Shown piece by piece: positions 12,449-24,093 of a stretch of DNA of 64,000 nt. A program made the translations under genes and the position numbers. The stretch spans positions 1,118,001 through 1,182,000 of the forward strand of contig JACATO010000991.1 in the NCBI GenBank assembly GCA_018389105.1, written 5' to 3'. How positions within the stretch are numbered: the stretch's first letter is position 1; the number at the start of each line of letters is the position of its first letter. The stretch is from Nautilus pompilius. Its lineage: Eukaryota; Mollusca; Cephalopoda; Nautilida; Nautilidae. A model generated the notes under the pieces. It was not told the DNA's origin and did not search any database. It was given only the letters and a program-made list of their open reading frames with translations.

Positions 12449-13717
12449 CGAGGTGTAGTCAAAAAGTATCTGACCTTTGGCCAAAAAAACAAGTAATATT
12501 AAAAAACTCACCATTTTGATTTAGTTTCCTTCAAAGTATTCGCCTTGGGAGTCTACACACTTCTGCCACTGCTGGAAACATTTCTGGAAATCACTTTTTG
12601 GGATGCTGTAGAGCTGTGCCGTCGAATTTTGCTTAATGTCCTCTGTTGACTCAAATCTTCTCCCTTTGAGTGTTTTTTTGAGCTTTGGGAATAGCCAAAA
12701 GTCACACGGAGCCAAGTCTGGGGAGTAGGAAGCCTGACGAACAAGTGGTATGTTATGCTTGGCGAGGAATGCTTGGACAACGTGGGTGGAATGAGCGGGT
12801 GCGTTGTCATGGTGGAGTTGCCAGTTCCTTGCTGCCCACAGGTCGGGTTGTTTTCGCTGCACAGCTTCATGAAGGCGACGAAGAACCCCCAGATAGTATG
12901 TTGTGGTGCATATTCATGGTGCACAATACCTCTGTAGTAAAAAAAACAGGTCATCATCAGTTTAACATTGCTGCGCACCTGTCCTGTCTTGCTTTCTTTG
13001 GTCTTGGCAAGGATGGATGCTTCCATTGGGATGATTGCACTTTTGTTTCAGGGTCATAGCCGTACACCCGTGTCTCATCACCAGTGATGATAGTGTTCAT
13101 GAAGTTTTGATCTTGGCTAGCACACTCCAGCATGTCCTGGGAGATTTCCTTTCTGTTTTCTTTCTGTTGGTCAGACTGCAACTTTGGTACGAATTTGGCC
13201 GACACCCTCCTCATGCACAAATCTTCTGTTGTAATTGACTGAACTGACCCATGGCTGATTCAAACTTCAGCAACAATCTCCTCAATAGTCACACGACGGT
13301 CTTCATAGACTATTCCTCGAACCTTTGCAATCATTTCACCGTTTCTGCTAGTCGATGGTCTGCCACAATGTTGTACCACTCCTTTATTTGTGTTTTTCCC
13401 ATAGTATCATCTCCAAAGGCCTTCTGAATCTTCTCGATAGTCTGAGCTTGTGTATCACCAAGTTTTTGGCAGAATTTGATACAGTATCTTTGCTCAATGT
13501 GCTCGGTCATCTTGACTCAAAAAGAAAAATCGCACAGCACACTCTTCACGTCTGTACTCAACACGTCACTGCGGGCGACTGGCGCAACCTACAGACACGA
13601 AAATTTTTGCGTATGCGCAGGAAGGACGCGGCCACCTAATACCCATGCGGATTTTGCTCACGCATTATTTTTTTGTTCAAACAAATTCAAGGTCTGATAC
13701 TTTTTGACTACACCGCG
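12449..13717 (-). mobile_element. Mariner (DD34D) element 1 with terminal inverted repeats and TA duplication
   Basis: The ends are inverted repeats of about 30 bp: CGAGGTGTAGTCAAAAAGTA on the left and, read from the right, CGCGGTGTAGTCAAAAAGTA. A TA flanks each side (12447-12448 and 13718-13719). Total length is 1269 bp, a little below the usual 1.3 kb. The transposase lies inside on the minus strand. The copy is well enough kept to align end to end, but it is inactive because its coding frame is broken. Confidence 0.95.
12521..13510 (-). pseudogene. Mariner transposase, broken
   Basis: Starts at an ATG at 13510 (MTEHIEQRYCIKFCQKLGDT) and ends at a TAA at 12521 (GEYFEGN). The DD34D signature is readable: TGDETRVYGYDPETK, HHDNAPAHS and YSPDLAPCDFWLFPK, so all three catalytic Asp are present. 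The reading frame is not continuous. About 16-20 codons of the RFKDG..SVES region just after QIKEWYN are missing, stops occur between there and about 13220, and at least two frameshifts lie between about 12990 and 12860. Intact relatives are about 340-350 residues. It would catalyse cut-and-paste transposition at TA sites if whole. Confidence 0.92.
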
Positions 13718-14284
13718 TATACTCTGAATACTGCTGTTTTTTAATGGATGCAGCAGCATACTCATATAGATATTTCCTTAGACATTTCTGTTAAGAATAA
13801 GGGAATTTCTATATCAACAAATTGGCTCTAAATATTTGATGAAAATATAAAAAAAAACAGCACTCTTAGTTCCCAGAATTAATGCAGACTTTCTTGGTAT
13901 CATACAGTACAAGAAGTGTCTTTAAATGGAAATAAAAACAGTGCTGAATTTCCATTTAAAAATTATACTTGGAATGCATACAAGAGAACTCTGTTAATCT
14001 ACTTAGATCTAAATGTGCTTCTATGCTATCAGAGAATTTGAATAAATAAAAAAAATTGTTTATTTATTCTTATGCTGTAAATTTGTATCTACAGATATGG
14101 GTATATGTCTAAAGTAAAGTGCTAGCACTCTGATAATACCAAAAACTAGTAATTAATGGTTGATATGCTTAGATATAGTCCTTTCTAAAAGTATCCACCT
14201 GCATTTGATTTCTATAACTTAGTCAAAGTCAATGGATTTATTAATTTAAATTTTCTCAACAACTTATTAATAAGGTCATAATTC
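13718..14284. other. Intronic AT-rich stretch
   Basis: Nothing recognised. Confidence 0.5.
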
Positions 14285-14590
14285 TAGTCTTTGGGTAGCA
14301 GATGGCTGAGTATTTAACGTACTAACCTGCTATAGAAAAGGGCCAGAGTTTAGTCCATTTGGAGACCAACTTGGTTGGGCAAGCCTCCCATATCATGGTT
14401 TCTTCTTCCTCTTTTGTACAAGTCCATTAGCATACATTTCCTCTTGGTACCAGTTTCCTCTCACATCTAATCAGTAAACTTTTCAATTCCTGCTAAATGC
14501 CAGGCCCAAAAGGCACATGTATGCCAATGCCTATTAGTGGTAATCATGGCAATACATAAGCTTATGAAATGTGTCTACAGTTGTAGACAA
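14285..14590 (+). repeat. tRNA-derived SINE copy, old
   Basis: A tRNA-like head has an A-box-like GGTAGCAGATGGCTGAG and a B-box-like CCAGAGTTTAGTCC. The body includes TTTCCTCTCACATCTAATC and TTTTCAATTCCTGCTAAATG, which resemble the 3' half of the SINE at 57.4-57.65 kb (TTTTCTCTCACATCCAAAAA, TTCTAGCAGGG). It is in plus orientation, opposite to most copies. No clear target duplication was found. Confidence 0.5.
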
Positions 14591-14688
14591 TGAAAATCAC
14601 AGAAGAATTTCATATATATATATATTCATATTAAATATTTTGTATTAGCATGTGAGAACATATACGTATACAATTACATATAAAAGTA

Positions 14689-15871
14689 CAGTCATGGACA
14701 AAAGTTTTACATCATCCTAGAAATTTTATAAAAATCTATCTTCAAATCAAGTTCATACAGCTTGACACTGTGCCTATGGCCACTTCTAAATGAGTCAGAC
14801 TTGTCATGATCCATAAGGTTTTTCAGAAACCATGTATTTGCAAACATTAGATTTCAAACTGTCACATTTTTTCCAATTTAGTAGTCTTCCCTTGTTAACC
14901 ATGGATTTGCCAACTGCGGTTTCGCTTATCTGTGGTTTATGAGCAACGTGTTCCAGCTTCTGCCACTACAGTGTTGTGGCACTTCAAGCGTGCCTTTACC
15001 CACACCAACACTAGAATTGCCATTGCCAAATGCAAGGAAATCAGGTAATTAAAAATCAGTTTAACAATGAAAAGTATGGTTTGGTATGACAATTATATAA
15101 TAACAAACAAAATTAATGTGTTTTGTGCACTTAAATGCAAACAACTGGTAGCAATTTAAATTATTTGTAATTAAGTAATTAAGCAAGCAGCCAAGAATCT
15201 GGTGGGAACGGTGTTTGATGCTGACCCCTTAATGGAAGCGAGGGCTGGAGAACCTGATGTTGCTATATAGGGAATTTCAGAAAGACTTCTAAAAGACAAC
15301 GAAGCAATCATCAATCCTGAGCTACTTGAACCATCACTCAACCACCACCACCTCAACCTCTCACCAGCAGCATGTCCTTTCTTCCTCTCTCAATTTTCAG
15401 TTTTGAGGGTAAGGGCAGCCCCTCATCCCCATAAACCCCGTCGTCTCTCCCTCTCTCATGAAAGGACTAACCACCACAGCCACCTCCACCGTCCACCAGC
15501 ATTGTCACCCCCCCAACAAGATCACGATCACCATGATATTAAAGGTAATACTATTTCTATATTCTAAATTATATGGTTATTGAGTGAAAAGGGTGTGTAA
15601 AGTACTCAGCAAGTTGTGTAACTGTGATTGGGGAACATAACTCCTATTTTCCCATAAGCCTTTGGTCTTGCCAACTGTGGTTCTGCATGGATTTTCATGA
15701 ACATAAGCCCTGGGATTGGGGAGGGGATAGTTATAAGTGAAAAAAAACTACAAACTGGTATGTACTTCATTATCCTAACATAACATTATTGCGCAAATTC
15801 AACAGGTTTAATTAGAATTTATCAAGCAAAATGGGAAAATTGAAAAGTGATGCAAAACCTGGCCATGGCTA
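14689..15871. mobile_element. Tc1/mariner-type TIR element interrupted by a Tigger element
   Basis: The left end CAGTCATGGACAAAAGTTTT and the right end read inward (TAGCCATGGCCAGGTTTTGC) are inverted repeats, each next to TA. Similarity continues inward for some 40 bp (CATCA, AATTTT). About 190 bp on the left and 140 bp on the right belong to this element; the middle is a different insertion. No transposase was recognised in the outer parts, so it looks like a short non-autonomous element. Confidence 0.6.
14881..15731 (+). mobile_element. Tigger/pogo-type element nested in the preceding one
   Basis: The left end GTAGTCTTCCCTTGTTAACC, followed by ATGGATTTGCCAACTGCGG, is a Tigger-type terminal repeat. 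The right end has the mirrored form, CCATAAGCC..TTGCCAACTGTGG.. then GGATTGGGGAGGGGATAG. A TA lies on each side. Within it, about 15180-15350 reads as a tail of a transposase-like frame (EARAGEPDVAI, GISERLLKDNEAIINPELLE), which I cannot place firmly. No DDE core is present, so it is a deletion derivative. It must be younger than the element it interrupts. Confidence 0.65.
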
Positions 15872-16079
15872 TAGTGTGAAAAAGATAGTGTGTACAATAT
15901 GCAGTCTTAGAGAAAACGTATAATAAATAATGAAAATTTACTGACAAAGGCATAGATACAGAAAATTAACCAGCAAATTCATGGTTTAATAGCAATGAGT
16001 GGATATTTGTGTTTTGTTTTCTAACTCAATCCATGAGTTATAATTAAATGGATGATTTTGTCATTGTCTTAACACAGTT

Positions 16080-16330
16080 GAGATCTACATTCCTCTGCAG
16101 TTGTCCGCTAGTGAGAGTCACCTATCCCACACCACAAGAGTCCAGGTGCTGCTGACTTTGGCAGGAAACTCCCGACAATTCATCATGTTTAGATGGTGAA
16201 GGAGATCCATACAGCTGGCGATTGAAGGAGACTGAAAAGAAACCATGCCAAGATGGTATGCCAACCCATGTTGATGCTGACTGGGTGTTGAACACAGGCC
16301 CTCAATCTTTCCAAAAAATATCTCTTGATC
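16080..16330 (-). repeat. tRNA-derived SINE copy, old
   Basis: Read on the minus strand, a B-box-like GTGTTCAACACCCAG is followed by a body with TTTCCTGCCAAAGTCAGCAG and a tail ending in TAGCGGACAACTGCAG. The same order occurs in the copies at 55.4 and 57.5 kb (CCTGCCAAAGTTGGCAG, CTAGCAGACAATCAAAACAC). Confidence 0.6.
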
Positions 16331-16580
16331 AGATATTTTAAAAACGGTAAGTATAATTACTTGGAATACAATATAATGAGATTTTATCAACTCATAAACC
16401 AGACAAAATCTGGGATCCAGCAAATTCAAGATTCCTGTCAAGAGTTTCCAATGCTAACCGCTGTAACTCTCACATAAACGCTGCTGCTTAGTCATTGTTC
16501 TCATTGTTTGAACATGTAATGGTGAGGTTGAGCTTTGTCTGGTTAATTTTGTAATTTTTTTCATAAATTCTACCACTATA

Positions 16581-18340
16581 ATGGCATTTAAAAACCCTCC
16601 AACTGATAGTGCTGTGTCTAATGTAGCAAGGAAGAAACATACTGTACTTACCATAACTGATCAAGTAGTAATATGAAAATTAGGTAAGGGTGCATCCATG
16701 TTCACCTGAGTGAGTCTTTCAATGGCAGTACTTCACTATATACGATATAATGAAGTAGCATGAAAAACTGTTAAAACTTTACAGTGAAAATGAAAGTAAT
16801 AAGTGCAGTGTGATGAGAAAATCGATGCATGAAGCCGGATTAGCCAACATGATAAACTTGTGCAAGAGTGGTTTAAACAACAGAACACTCAATGTGTACC
16901 TATCTCTAGACCACTTTTGTGTTGAAAATCCAGACGATCTCATGAAGAATTACTTATTGGTGAGCCCTGTGAGTTTACAAGAGGATAGTTGAGTAAATTC
17001 AAGAAGCATTTTAGTATTCAATATCTTAAAGTGGTTGGTGAAACACATCTCAGCAGATAAAGGGGCAACAGAAAAATAGGATCGCAAGCCTACTAAGTTA
17101 GCAAAAGGTAAAAACCATATTCCTGAACAAATTTACAATATAAATGAAACTGGACTTTTCTGGCATTATTTCCAAGAAATATGCTTGCTACACCTGACAA
17201 ACATTCATTTCGTGTCATTAAGGAGAGTAAAGAGCAAGTGATTATGTTTATCTGTCCAGCATGGCTAAAACATACAAATTTAATTTGTTTTTTGTAGGCA
17301 AAAATACTCATCCTTGTGCCCTAAAATGAGTTAAGTTGTTACCCATGAGTTACAAAAGTAATAAACAAGCCTAGATCACTAAGCAACTGACCAGCCAGAT
17401 TGTTCATCTCATGGATAGTGTTCAGCACATTCTGGTGCTCATGTGTCGGTGTCTAGAAATGTTTTTGCAACATTTCTTCCCCCTCAGTTGTACTTCACTT
17501 ATTTAGCCCATAGATCGAGAAATAATTTGCAGTATGAAGTGCAATTACAGAAGTAAATCCATGTAATGTTCATTGAACTCTGATTCATCTGATGATGTGC
17601 TTGATACATACAGAAAAGAGTTCAATATCAAGAACTGCATTTATTTACTTGCACATGCATGGGAGTCAGTGACACAGTCAACACTGAAAAATGCATGACA
17701 TAAGTTATAACCAAGTTTAAGGCTCAATGATTCTGAGAATACTGAAGACTTTGAAGGCTTTAGAACACCAAATGAGAATAATGGAGCAGCAGAATTGTTA
17801 TGGTATGTGAAAGGCATGGACAGTAATGTTACCAAGAACTTGACTAAAGATGGTGTAGTGGAATGGATGAATTGTGACATTGATGTACCTGTAGTTTCTC
17901 AGATAATGAATGATGAGATGATCAGCATGGTTATGTGCTCACAGAAAAGATGAGTGAGAGTGAAGAATGAGAGAGGAATATTAGCTTTGATTGTCCAATA
18001 GCAGCTAGATGAACTATAAGGTTCACAAAACAGGAATTTTATCAACCTGTAACAGATAATGTGTGTGTGCAATATCAAGGAGTAAGTCATCAAAGGAAGA
18101 CCAAACATTTTAAAGCAAGTGACTCTTCAAGAACTGTTTAATAGGATTTCAAAGTGTCCTAAAGATCTACAAAGTGCAACTCCAACACCGAAATCCAGTC
18201 CAATACCACAACAAGACACTACTGAGACAGAGCTCATCTTTGAAGACCTACCTTCCATCACACCAACTCCTACTATGGATGAAATGAAAGATATGCATCC
18301 TGCATCTCCTACTGCCTCAGCTGTACCTGATATCCAGTAA
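16581..18340 (+). pseudogene. Tigger (pogo-family) transposase relic
   Basis: The first ATG (16581) opens MAFKNPPTDSAVSNVARKKH followed by TVLTITDQVVI, the Tigger N-terminus, and an in-frame stop comes soon after. Further pieces in order: VQEWFKQQNTQ with PISRPLLC; FKKHFSIQYLKVVGETHLSA; HIPEQIYNINETGLFW (first catalytic block, with NETGLFW where DETGLFW is usual); PIDREIICSMK; DVLDTYRKEF with NCIYLLAHAWESV.. then TLKNA; and a long tail from 18119 to 18340 rich in Thr, Pro and Ser, ending SASAVPDIQ-like. Many frame changes and stops separate the pieces, so the gene is long dead. It would have been a TA-targeting DDE transposase. The terminal repeats were not located with confidence. Confidence 0.85.
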
Positions 18341-19320
18341 ATGTTTATTATATGTTTTATACACAAGATATTTACACATATTAGAAACAAACATTTAAAA
18401 CTTGCACTTGGTATAAAAAAAGCACTCTGTTTAGGTTAAAATAGTGTATGATCACTGTGGCCATAGTGTTCCAAAAAGAGAAAAAATAACAAATATGGCA
18501 TCTGCTTGGTCCAAAGGATGCCAAATTTTTTATATTCTACTGTATAGGTGTGTGCATGAAACATTCATAATTTTCTCTTGCATCCCCCAAAATTCTAGCC
18601 TTTCATACTAGCTTTCACTAAAATTAAGTCTGTGATTAAATCCTTTTCTTAATCTAATAGCATTTGTTAACACAGCAGAAAATAAAATACTCAAAAATTG
18701 AAAAAATAACATTATAATAAAAATAATTATTAAATAATTGAAGTTAGAAAGTAATTATGTAATCTGAACAGAATGTGTACAGTAAAGTGCCAAAGGAATT
18801 TTGTCACTGATAAACACCACATTTTAGTCCTTCCTCTTATGACCCTAGTCTTTTCTAAGGATTCACATATAAAAACAAACAAGTTTCCATAAATTCTTTT
18901 TTTTTATCAAAAATATACTGTATAAAAAGTCTAAAAATAAAATTTTAATTATGGCCAGAAATTGAGTTTACTTAATGTAGCTCCCACTGATGAGACTATT
19001 CGCTGCAAGCTGTTTAGTTGCGGGCCAGTTTTCTGGAATCACATTAAAATAGTGGGAATATATTTGAATTTAAAAATTAATTTCAAAGTGACAGAATTTA
19101 TTTTATTTTAAAATTAGTTTTACACAAATTTAAGTCACAAAAGTTACTCCTTACTGTAATTGTTTGCTAATTCTGAAAGATGTGTTATAATGTACCTGCT
19201 ATTATAATCTGTAGTAATTTTGAATATACACTCATCTGCACCATGTTTTTCTTCAATTTTTGTGGTGGGTTGTGACCTGCCACCAACTTTTTGTAACATA
19301 TATTATGCTAATGACACACA
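18341..19320. other. Intronic AT-rich stretch
   Basis: Probably includes the 3' flank of the Tigger relic. Nothing else was recognised. Confidence 0.45.
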
Positions 19321-20205
19321 TTACAGTGGCCATCTACGACTTTCCATATCCTTTGATACGTAGCTTCTGCGTGGTTGTTGGTCCTGTCTTTGTTGAGAAC
19401 CCTCTTGTATAATTAATGACCACATTTCTGGGGGAAACATCGCTGGACGTCTTCCATCTCCTTGGTGAGCTGGGCAGTCTACATAATAATCTTGAAATGA
19501 AGCGAGCAGTGGCCGCAGTTCTTCTGGAAGTTCTTCCAACAATCTGTCTATGGCCTTGACCAAATCTGCGATAGGTACAAATGCAAGTGCAGTGATTCTT
19601 TTTGCAGTCAACTCAAAATCAGCATCGCTATATCTATGTGACAGCTGCAATTCACATAAATGTTTTTTCATATTTTGATTAACATGAAAAAAGCATCCAT
19701 TGAGATGCACATCAGGAAAAGTACTCTTTATTGCAGTGGATGCTGCATTTTCAAAATCACATGAGACAGATTTGGGGAAACTTCAGGTTTAGCTTGTTAG
19801 ATGAGATGGAAGAATCTTTTATATGTATTTCTTTGCTTGTTAGGTAGCAGAGCATAAAATACTGGATGAATACCATCAAATCTTTCCACAAGTATGATGT
19901 ATGTGATAATAATAGTGGTGCGGGTTGAAATGTTCCATCAACAGATCAGATTTTCGATTCCTTTGATATATGTAGACTCTGTTGCTGCAAAAATCTTAGT
20001 GTTCCCCATTGTAAAAGATACTCACTAAGCTGAATAATTTTACTGCTTCCTTATTCTTCTCTCTCATGCTTAATTTACTCTCCATTGTCCATTGCTTTTG
20101 CTCCAAATCCACACGCCTCAAGGCAAACCGGCCACAGCAAATAGCCCCATTCCCTGTATGATGTAGTTTGCCTTCTAAAAATGTTACCCTATTCAAAAAC
20201 ATCAA
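19321..20205 (-). pseudogene. MULE (Mutator-like) transposase relic
   Basis: The best piece, 19321-19710, encodes HLNGCFFHVNQNMKKHL, then DADFELTAKRITALAFVP, then EELRPLLASFQDYYVD and GDGRRPAMFPPEMWSL. This order (C-F-H block, ITALAFVP, the F.D.Y.G-type block, PP.MW) is typical of the MULE transposases that accompany FLYWCH zinc fingers in animal genomes. Upstream in other frames are RFDGIHPVFYALLPNKQRNT and CDFENAAST, the expected preceding blocks, and 20205-19996 may hold more N-terminal sequence. Frame changes and stops break it. No terminal repeats were identified. Confidence 0.85.
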
Positions 20206-21499
20206 AACTAATCATTATACAGTCAAATTTTCTGATGCAGAATTTCTATCTCATCTGATAATGAGAATATGTATTTATTTATTTTCAAGGCATTTTTACT
20301 ATAAATTAACCAAATGGAACTAAACAAATCATTTGTTAATGTGTATCTTCTGTTTTCACATTTAACAATTTCAAGAAGAATTTCTCATTTTCGAGTGTAC
20401 TCGCTCACACTTACATTCTATCAAACGCTGCCATAACTTAAAATATTAATTTTAAGGATAGTATTTTTACTATTTCAGAATAATTGTGCCTGCCCTCGTG
20501 CCTATTTTTGAGATAGGTGCCAATTTTTTTTTTAAAAAAAGAAGAAAAAATTCAGTAACGATATTCTAGGTTATTTTCTATCAAAGAAATTCTTAATAGC
20601 ATTTTTTTTTAAAGCATCAGTATAAAGCTACCATCAACACAGTAAAAATTCCAACCAATTAACCGTGTAGTCTGGGTTTGATATGACTCATGACCCTCAG
20701 GATGTTGCCAGGACCATGGAAATTTCCAATCATATAAACCACATATGCTACAAAACCATCAGTAATAATAGCAATATATTTTCAACAGGCTACGTACATA
20801 ATTACAATGGAAAACAGATCACCCAAATCTTTGCGATTTTTGATCTCTTGTTAGAATAAACAGATGCAAGTTCAAGGATCCAACAGACAATTTGATAATC
20901 CCACAAAAATATTAAATTAAAATGGAGAACAACCCCACATCCACATTTTCCCTCTGTAATGATTTCTAGTACACTTTGTTTATGCATACATTGGCAGCCA
21001 GCATTGTGAACTCGCCAAAAAATTATCCTACATTCAATACACAAATCAATCTGCTAATGTCCACAGTTAAATGTATAGAAGTAAATGACTGCTAGAAAAT
21101 CTATACATTTAAAAAAGGTTCATTTTCAAACTCTTGTCACATAAGACTTTTCTCAATCAAGATATTCTCAAATATCTCTGATGAATCATTCTACTGATAA
21201 GTCCCCTACAACCCACTTAACTATAGTAGTTTGAAGAATATTATGCATTCAATTTCTCTGTTTTTCTCTTTTTTTCTTCCATTGTTTGGAAAAAATACAG
21301 TAACACAGTAGCAGGTGACTAGTTCAGATTGATGTGGTCTGGGTTGTCAAATCTTCATACCTCATTCCAACCCAACTTATTTTTAACATGGCCCTCACCA
21401 GCCAGGTAGTCACTCTTTACTATGGGGTTGTTGACATTTCCTAGGTCGTCATTGCAAAAGCATCCAAAACACCGTTATGTGAAGGTAGCACCATCACCG
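20206..21499. other. Intronic AT-rich stretch
   Basis: Nothing recognised; short poly-A and poly-T tracts only. Confidence 0.5.
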
Positions 21500-22025
21500 T
21501 CTTTTCAGAATGAAAATTGAAAATAAAAAAAAAAAAAAATTAAAAGGTTAAAGGCATTTGAGTTTGCAGGAGTACACAGATATAGTCCAAAGACAATACA
21601 ACACGGGAAGCAGGCAGCACACACGATCAATTCCGACCTACTGCTGTGCGCTTCTGCTTCAACGAACTGATAAAGAAAGGTTTTAACTTCATCATCGGTA
21701 GGAAAGCTGCTCATCTGACTGTCTTCCTTGTGCTCTTCCTCGATCACCACCAGCACTGCTGCGGGACTAATTGCATAATAATTCGAGGGACTTCTCTCGT
21801 TTTACCAGACGTTATTAACGCTTCACTGGAGCTTCTACCTACAAAGTTGGGGAAGAGATTTTTCAATAATTTCTCATGTGATGCACCAAGAATAAAATAG
21901 AGGGTGGAAAACGGCTTCTCTGCACCCTCGGAGATTCTCAAACAAAATCTATTTTTCCGCAATGACTTGTGTTTGTGTACGGACAAGAGAGTGACCACCT
22001 CCATGGCTTGTGAGGGACGCGTTAA
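21500..22025. other. Unexplained CpG-richer block inside the synaptotagmin intron
   Basis: About 500 bp that is visibly richer in GC and CpG than the surrounding intron. On the minus strand two frames are open over useful lengths. One begins at an ATG at 22004 (MEVVTLLSVHKHKSLRKN) and runs 86 codons. The other covers about 21780-21505 and includes LVVIEEEHKEDSQMSSFP, TDDEVKTFLYQFVEAEAHSS and a Cys-rich hydrophobic stretch. The plus strand also has an 84-codon frame from 21646. I recognise no family. It could be an alternative first exon with promoter, an unrelated small gene, or an unknown repeat. Confidence 0.3.
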
Positions 22026-23780
22026 ATAAAAATTAATCAGTCAACAAAAAAAAAAATTAATTTTTCAGACATTCTGAAGATGTTATTTTTTTTTCAGCGA
22101 GTCAAAAACATACTAGATTCTCTTAATTTAATCAGTTGGGTAGACTAAATTTATATTAGTATTTTCACCAATGCAAAGTAAACTGACACAAAACTATTAA
22201 AAAAATTTGGTTCCTGGATTATTTTTTAGAACAAGGTGCTTAATTAACTTTTTTTTCTTTTAATTCATATTTTCACTACACACACTTCTTTAGAATTTAT
22301 TCTTGACATTTAAACTTTGTTTCAGTCATAATTTTGAAAATTCAATACCATTTTTGATGCAACCATCTTTAAGACAATATCATAATGATTAACCTTCCCT
22401 TGTTAAAAAGAATCTATAGTAAGGGATTACTGGGTTGAGAGTATGTGCTGCTTGAACGATACAAGATCAACATTCTTTTATTGAAACAACCAGTTTGTAA
22501 AGGAAATAAAATGTGCAACTATAGTATTTTGTTCTTTTTTGTAAACATGAATATCTTCATTGTCCTCAGATAGCAAAAAGGTGGTAATGTTGTTGTTGAT
22601 GTTTCTCTCAGGATATATGCTGTATACTTTCATTACTGACCAGGCCGTCCGCACACCCAACAGTTAAGTTGCTGAAAGTATCCTAGTTGAAACCTTCAGT
22701 AAGTCATCCCACCAGAGACACCCAACAAATTTCTGAGGCCTCATGCATGTAATCCATCTTTGGCTCCTCCTGATTAGTTTTCAGCTTAACTGAAAGCAAT
22801 GTAAGGTGGTGCTAATCAGCAGGTCATCAGGTAATTATCCCACTCTTCCATAGTCTGTTAGTAGATTTTTGACTAAATATAACAGATCATCACAGCATAT
22901 ATTTAACGAGTTTAACACTCAGATTACTGTTAGAAACAGAACTAATAACTTCCATTATAGAAAGCAGAGGTCAGTTGCAGTCTCTTTTTCTTTTGTAGTT
23001 TTTAGCCAACATGCATTTTGAAAAGCATCTAAACAGCTTTTAAGTTCACCTACAAAGCAAAATACTAAGGATATCTATATTAAGATTTCAAAATTTAAAT
23101 AAAACAAAGTGAAGATGCAAGTTGCTAAAAGCATGAATAATACCACAATATATCCTAAAATTTAAATACAACAGGAAATGGCTTTTTGAAATTTGCACAT
23201 AAATAACTGACACCCTATTTATTGTAGTAATGAATTTAATTTAATTTATTTATTTATTTTTTTTAATATTATTTGTTTCATTTTATACCACAGTCCATCT
23301 TGTTACAACACTTCCGAAGTTTCATTTCAGAGATGAGAAGTTGCAATGTTGTCCAAATCTACCCACCTAACATGCATGACCCATTCACAGAGAAGAAAAG
23401 AAAGGGTTTTCATCTTCAATTAAAAGGGAATAAAAATATAACCAGATTTTCGTTTTGTTTGATCTATAAATTTACCTTTGTATGCTAACCATATACCCCA
23501 TGGCAGTACTCCCAATGCATTCCCTGTACATTTTCAGGCTTTTATCATCACCTAGAGAAACGAGCATCAGTTTACAAATGGTTTTATTACAAACAAAGAC
23601 AAATATGTTCCAAACTCCTAGCCACAGAATTATCAAGACTTCCAGAAAATATGAGGATCTTCAGATACTAGAATCAGGGCATTAAAATAAGCAGAACATA
23701 TTCTATGTCGATAACTTAACAAATAAGAAGAGACCCCATAACCACGATTGGCAGTTTCTCTTTTTTCCACCTGTTATCCC
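22026..23780. other. Intronic stretch, nothing recognised
   Basis: AT-rich with no supported gene or element. Confidence 0.5.
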
Positions 23781-23793
23781 AACAGCACCAGGT

Positions 23794-24080
23794 ACCGGCC
23801 CGGTGGGGCAGGTGGTAGCAGGTTAGCTCCGTAAGGGGACCGTTGCTCCTGTACCGGGTTCGATCCCAGGCTGGGGTCGGAGGAGAGTTGTCGCTGATGA
23901 TCGCCATAGCGTGAAACAGCTGTACGACCTCTCCTTGGTGTCCGACGTGAGAGAGACCTCCCGGGTCTTTGGGGCCCACGGTGTCGGGGGACCGGGCCGT
24001 TTGTCGGCTCGACGAACATCTCTCAGTTACGAGGAGGACTTGGCATTTGGACGTCCAACTCGCTTAACAACAACAACAAC
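23794..24080 (+). repeat. tRNA-derived SINE with intact target duplication and (AAC)n tail
   Basis: A 287-bp GC-rich unit in AT-rich DNA. The head GGTGGGGCAGGTGGTAGCAG carries the A-box region and GGGTTCGATCCC is a perfect B box, so it derives from a tRNA. A body of about 200 bp follows, and it ends in (AAC)n at about 24066-24080. It is flanked by identical 13-bp copies of AACAGCACCAGGT (23781-23793 and 24081-24093), the target-site duplication. Its intact boxes and perfect duplication point to a recent insertion. SINEs are transcribed by RNA polymerase III and copied by a partner LINE (family knowledge). It is not a tRNA gene because the acceptor stem and 3' half do not fold as a tRNA. Confidence 0.92.
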
Positions 24081-24093
24081 AACAGCACCAGGT

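Noticed and set aside
12685-13059. Plus-strand open frames across the first mariner
   Set aside because: They are antisense shadows of the mariner transposase, which is coded on the minus strand.
23800-23875. Possible tRNA gene with a perfect B box
   Set aside because: It is the head of a SINE: it lacks a tRNA acceptor-stem partner, continues into a long unrelated body and is bounded by a target duplication.
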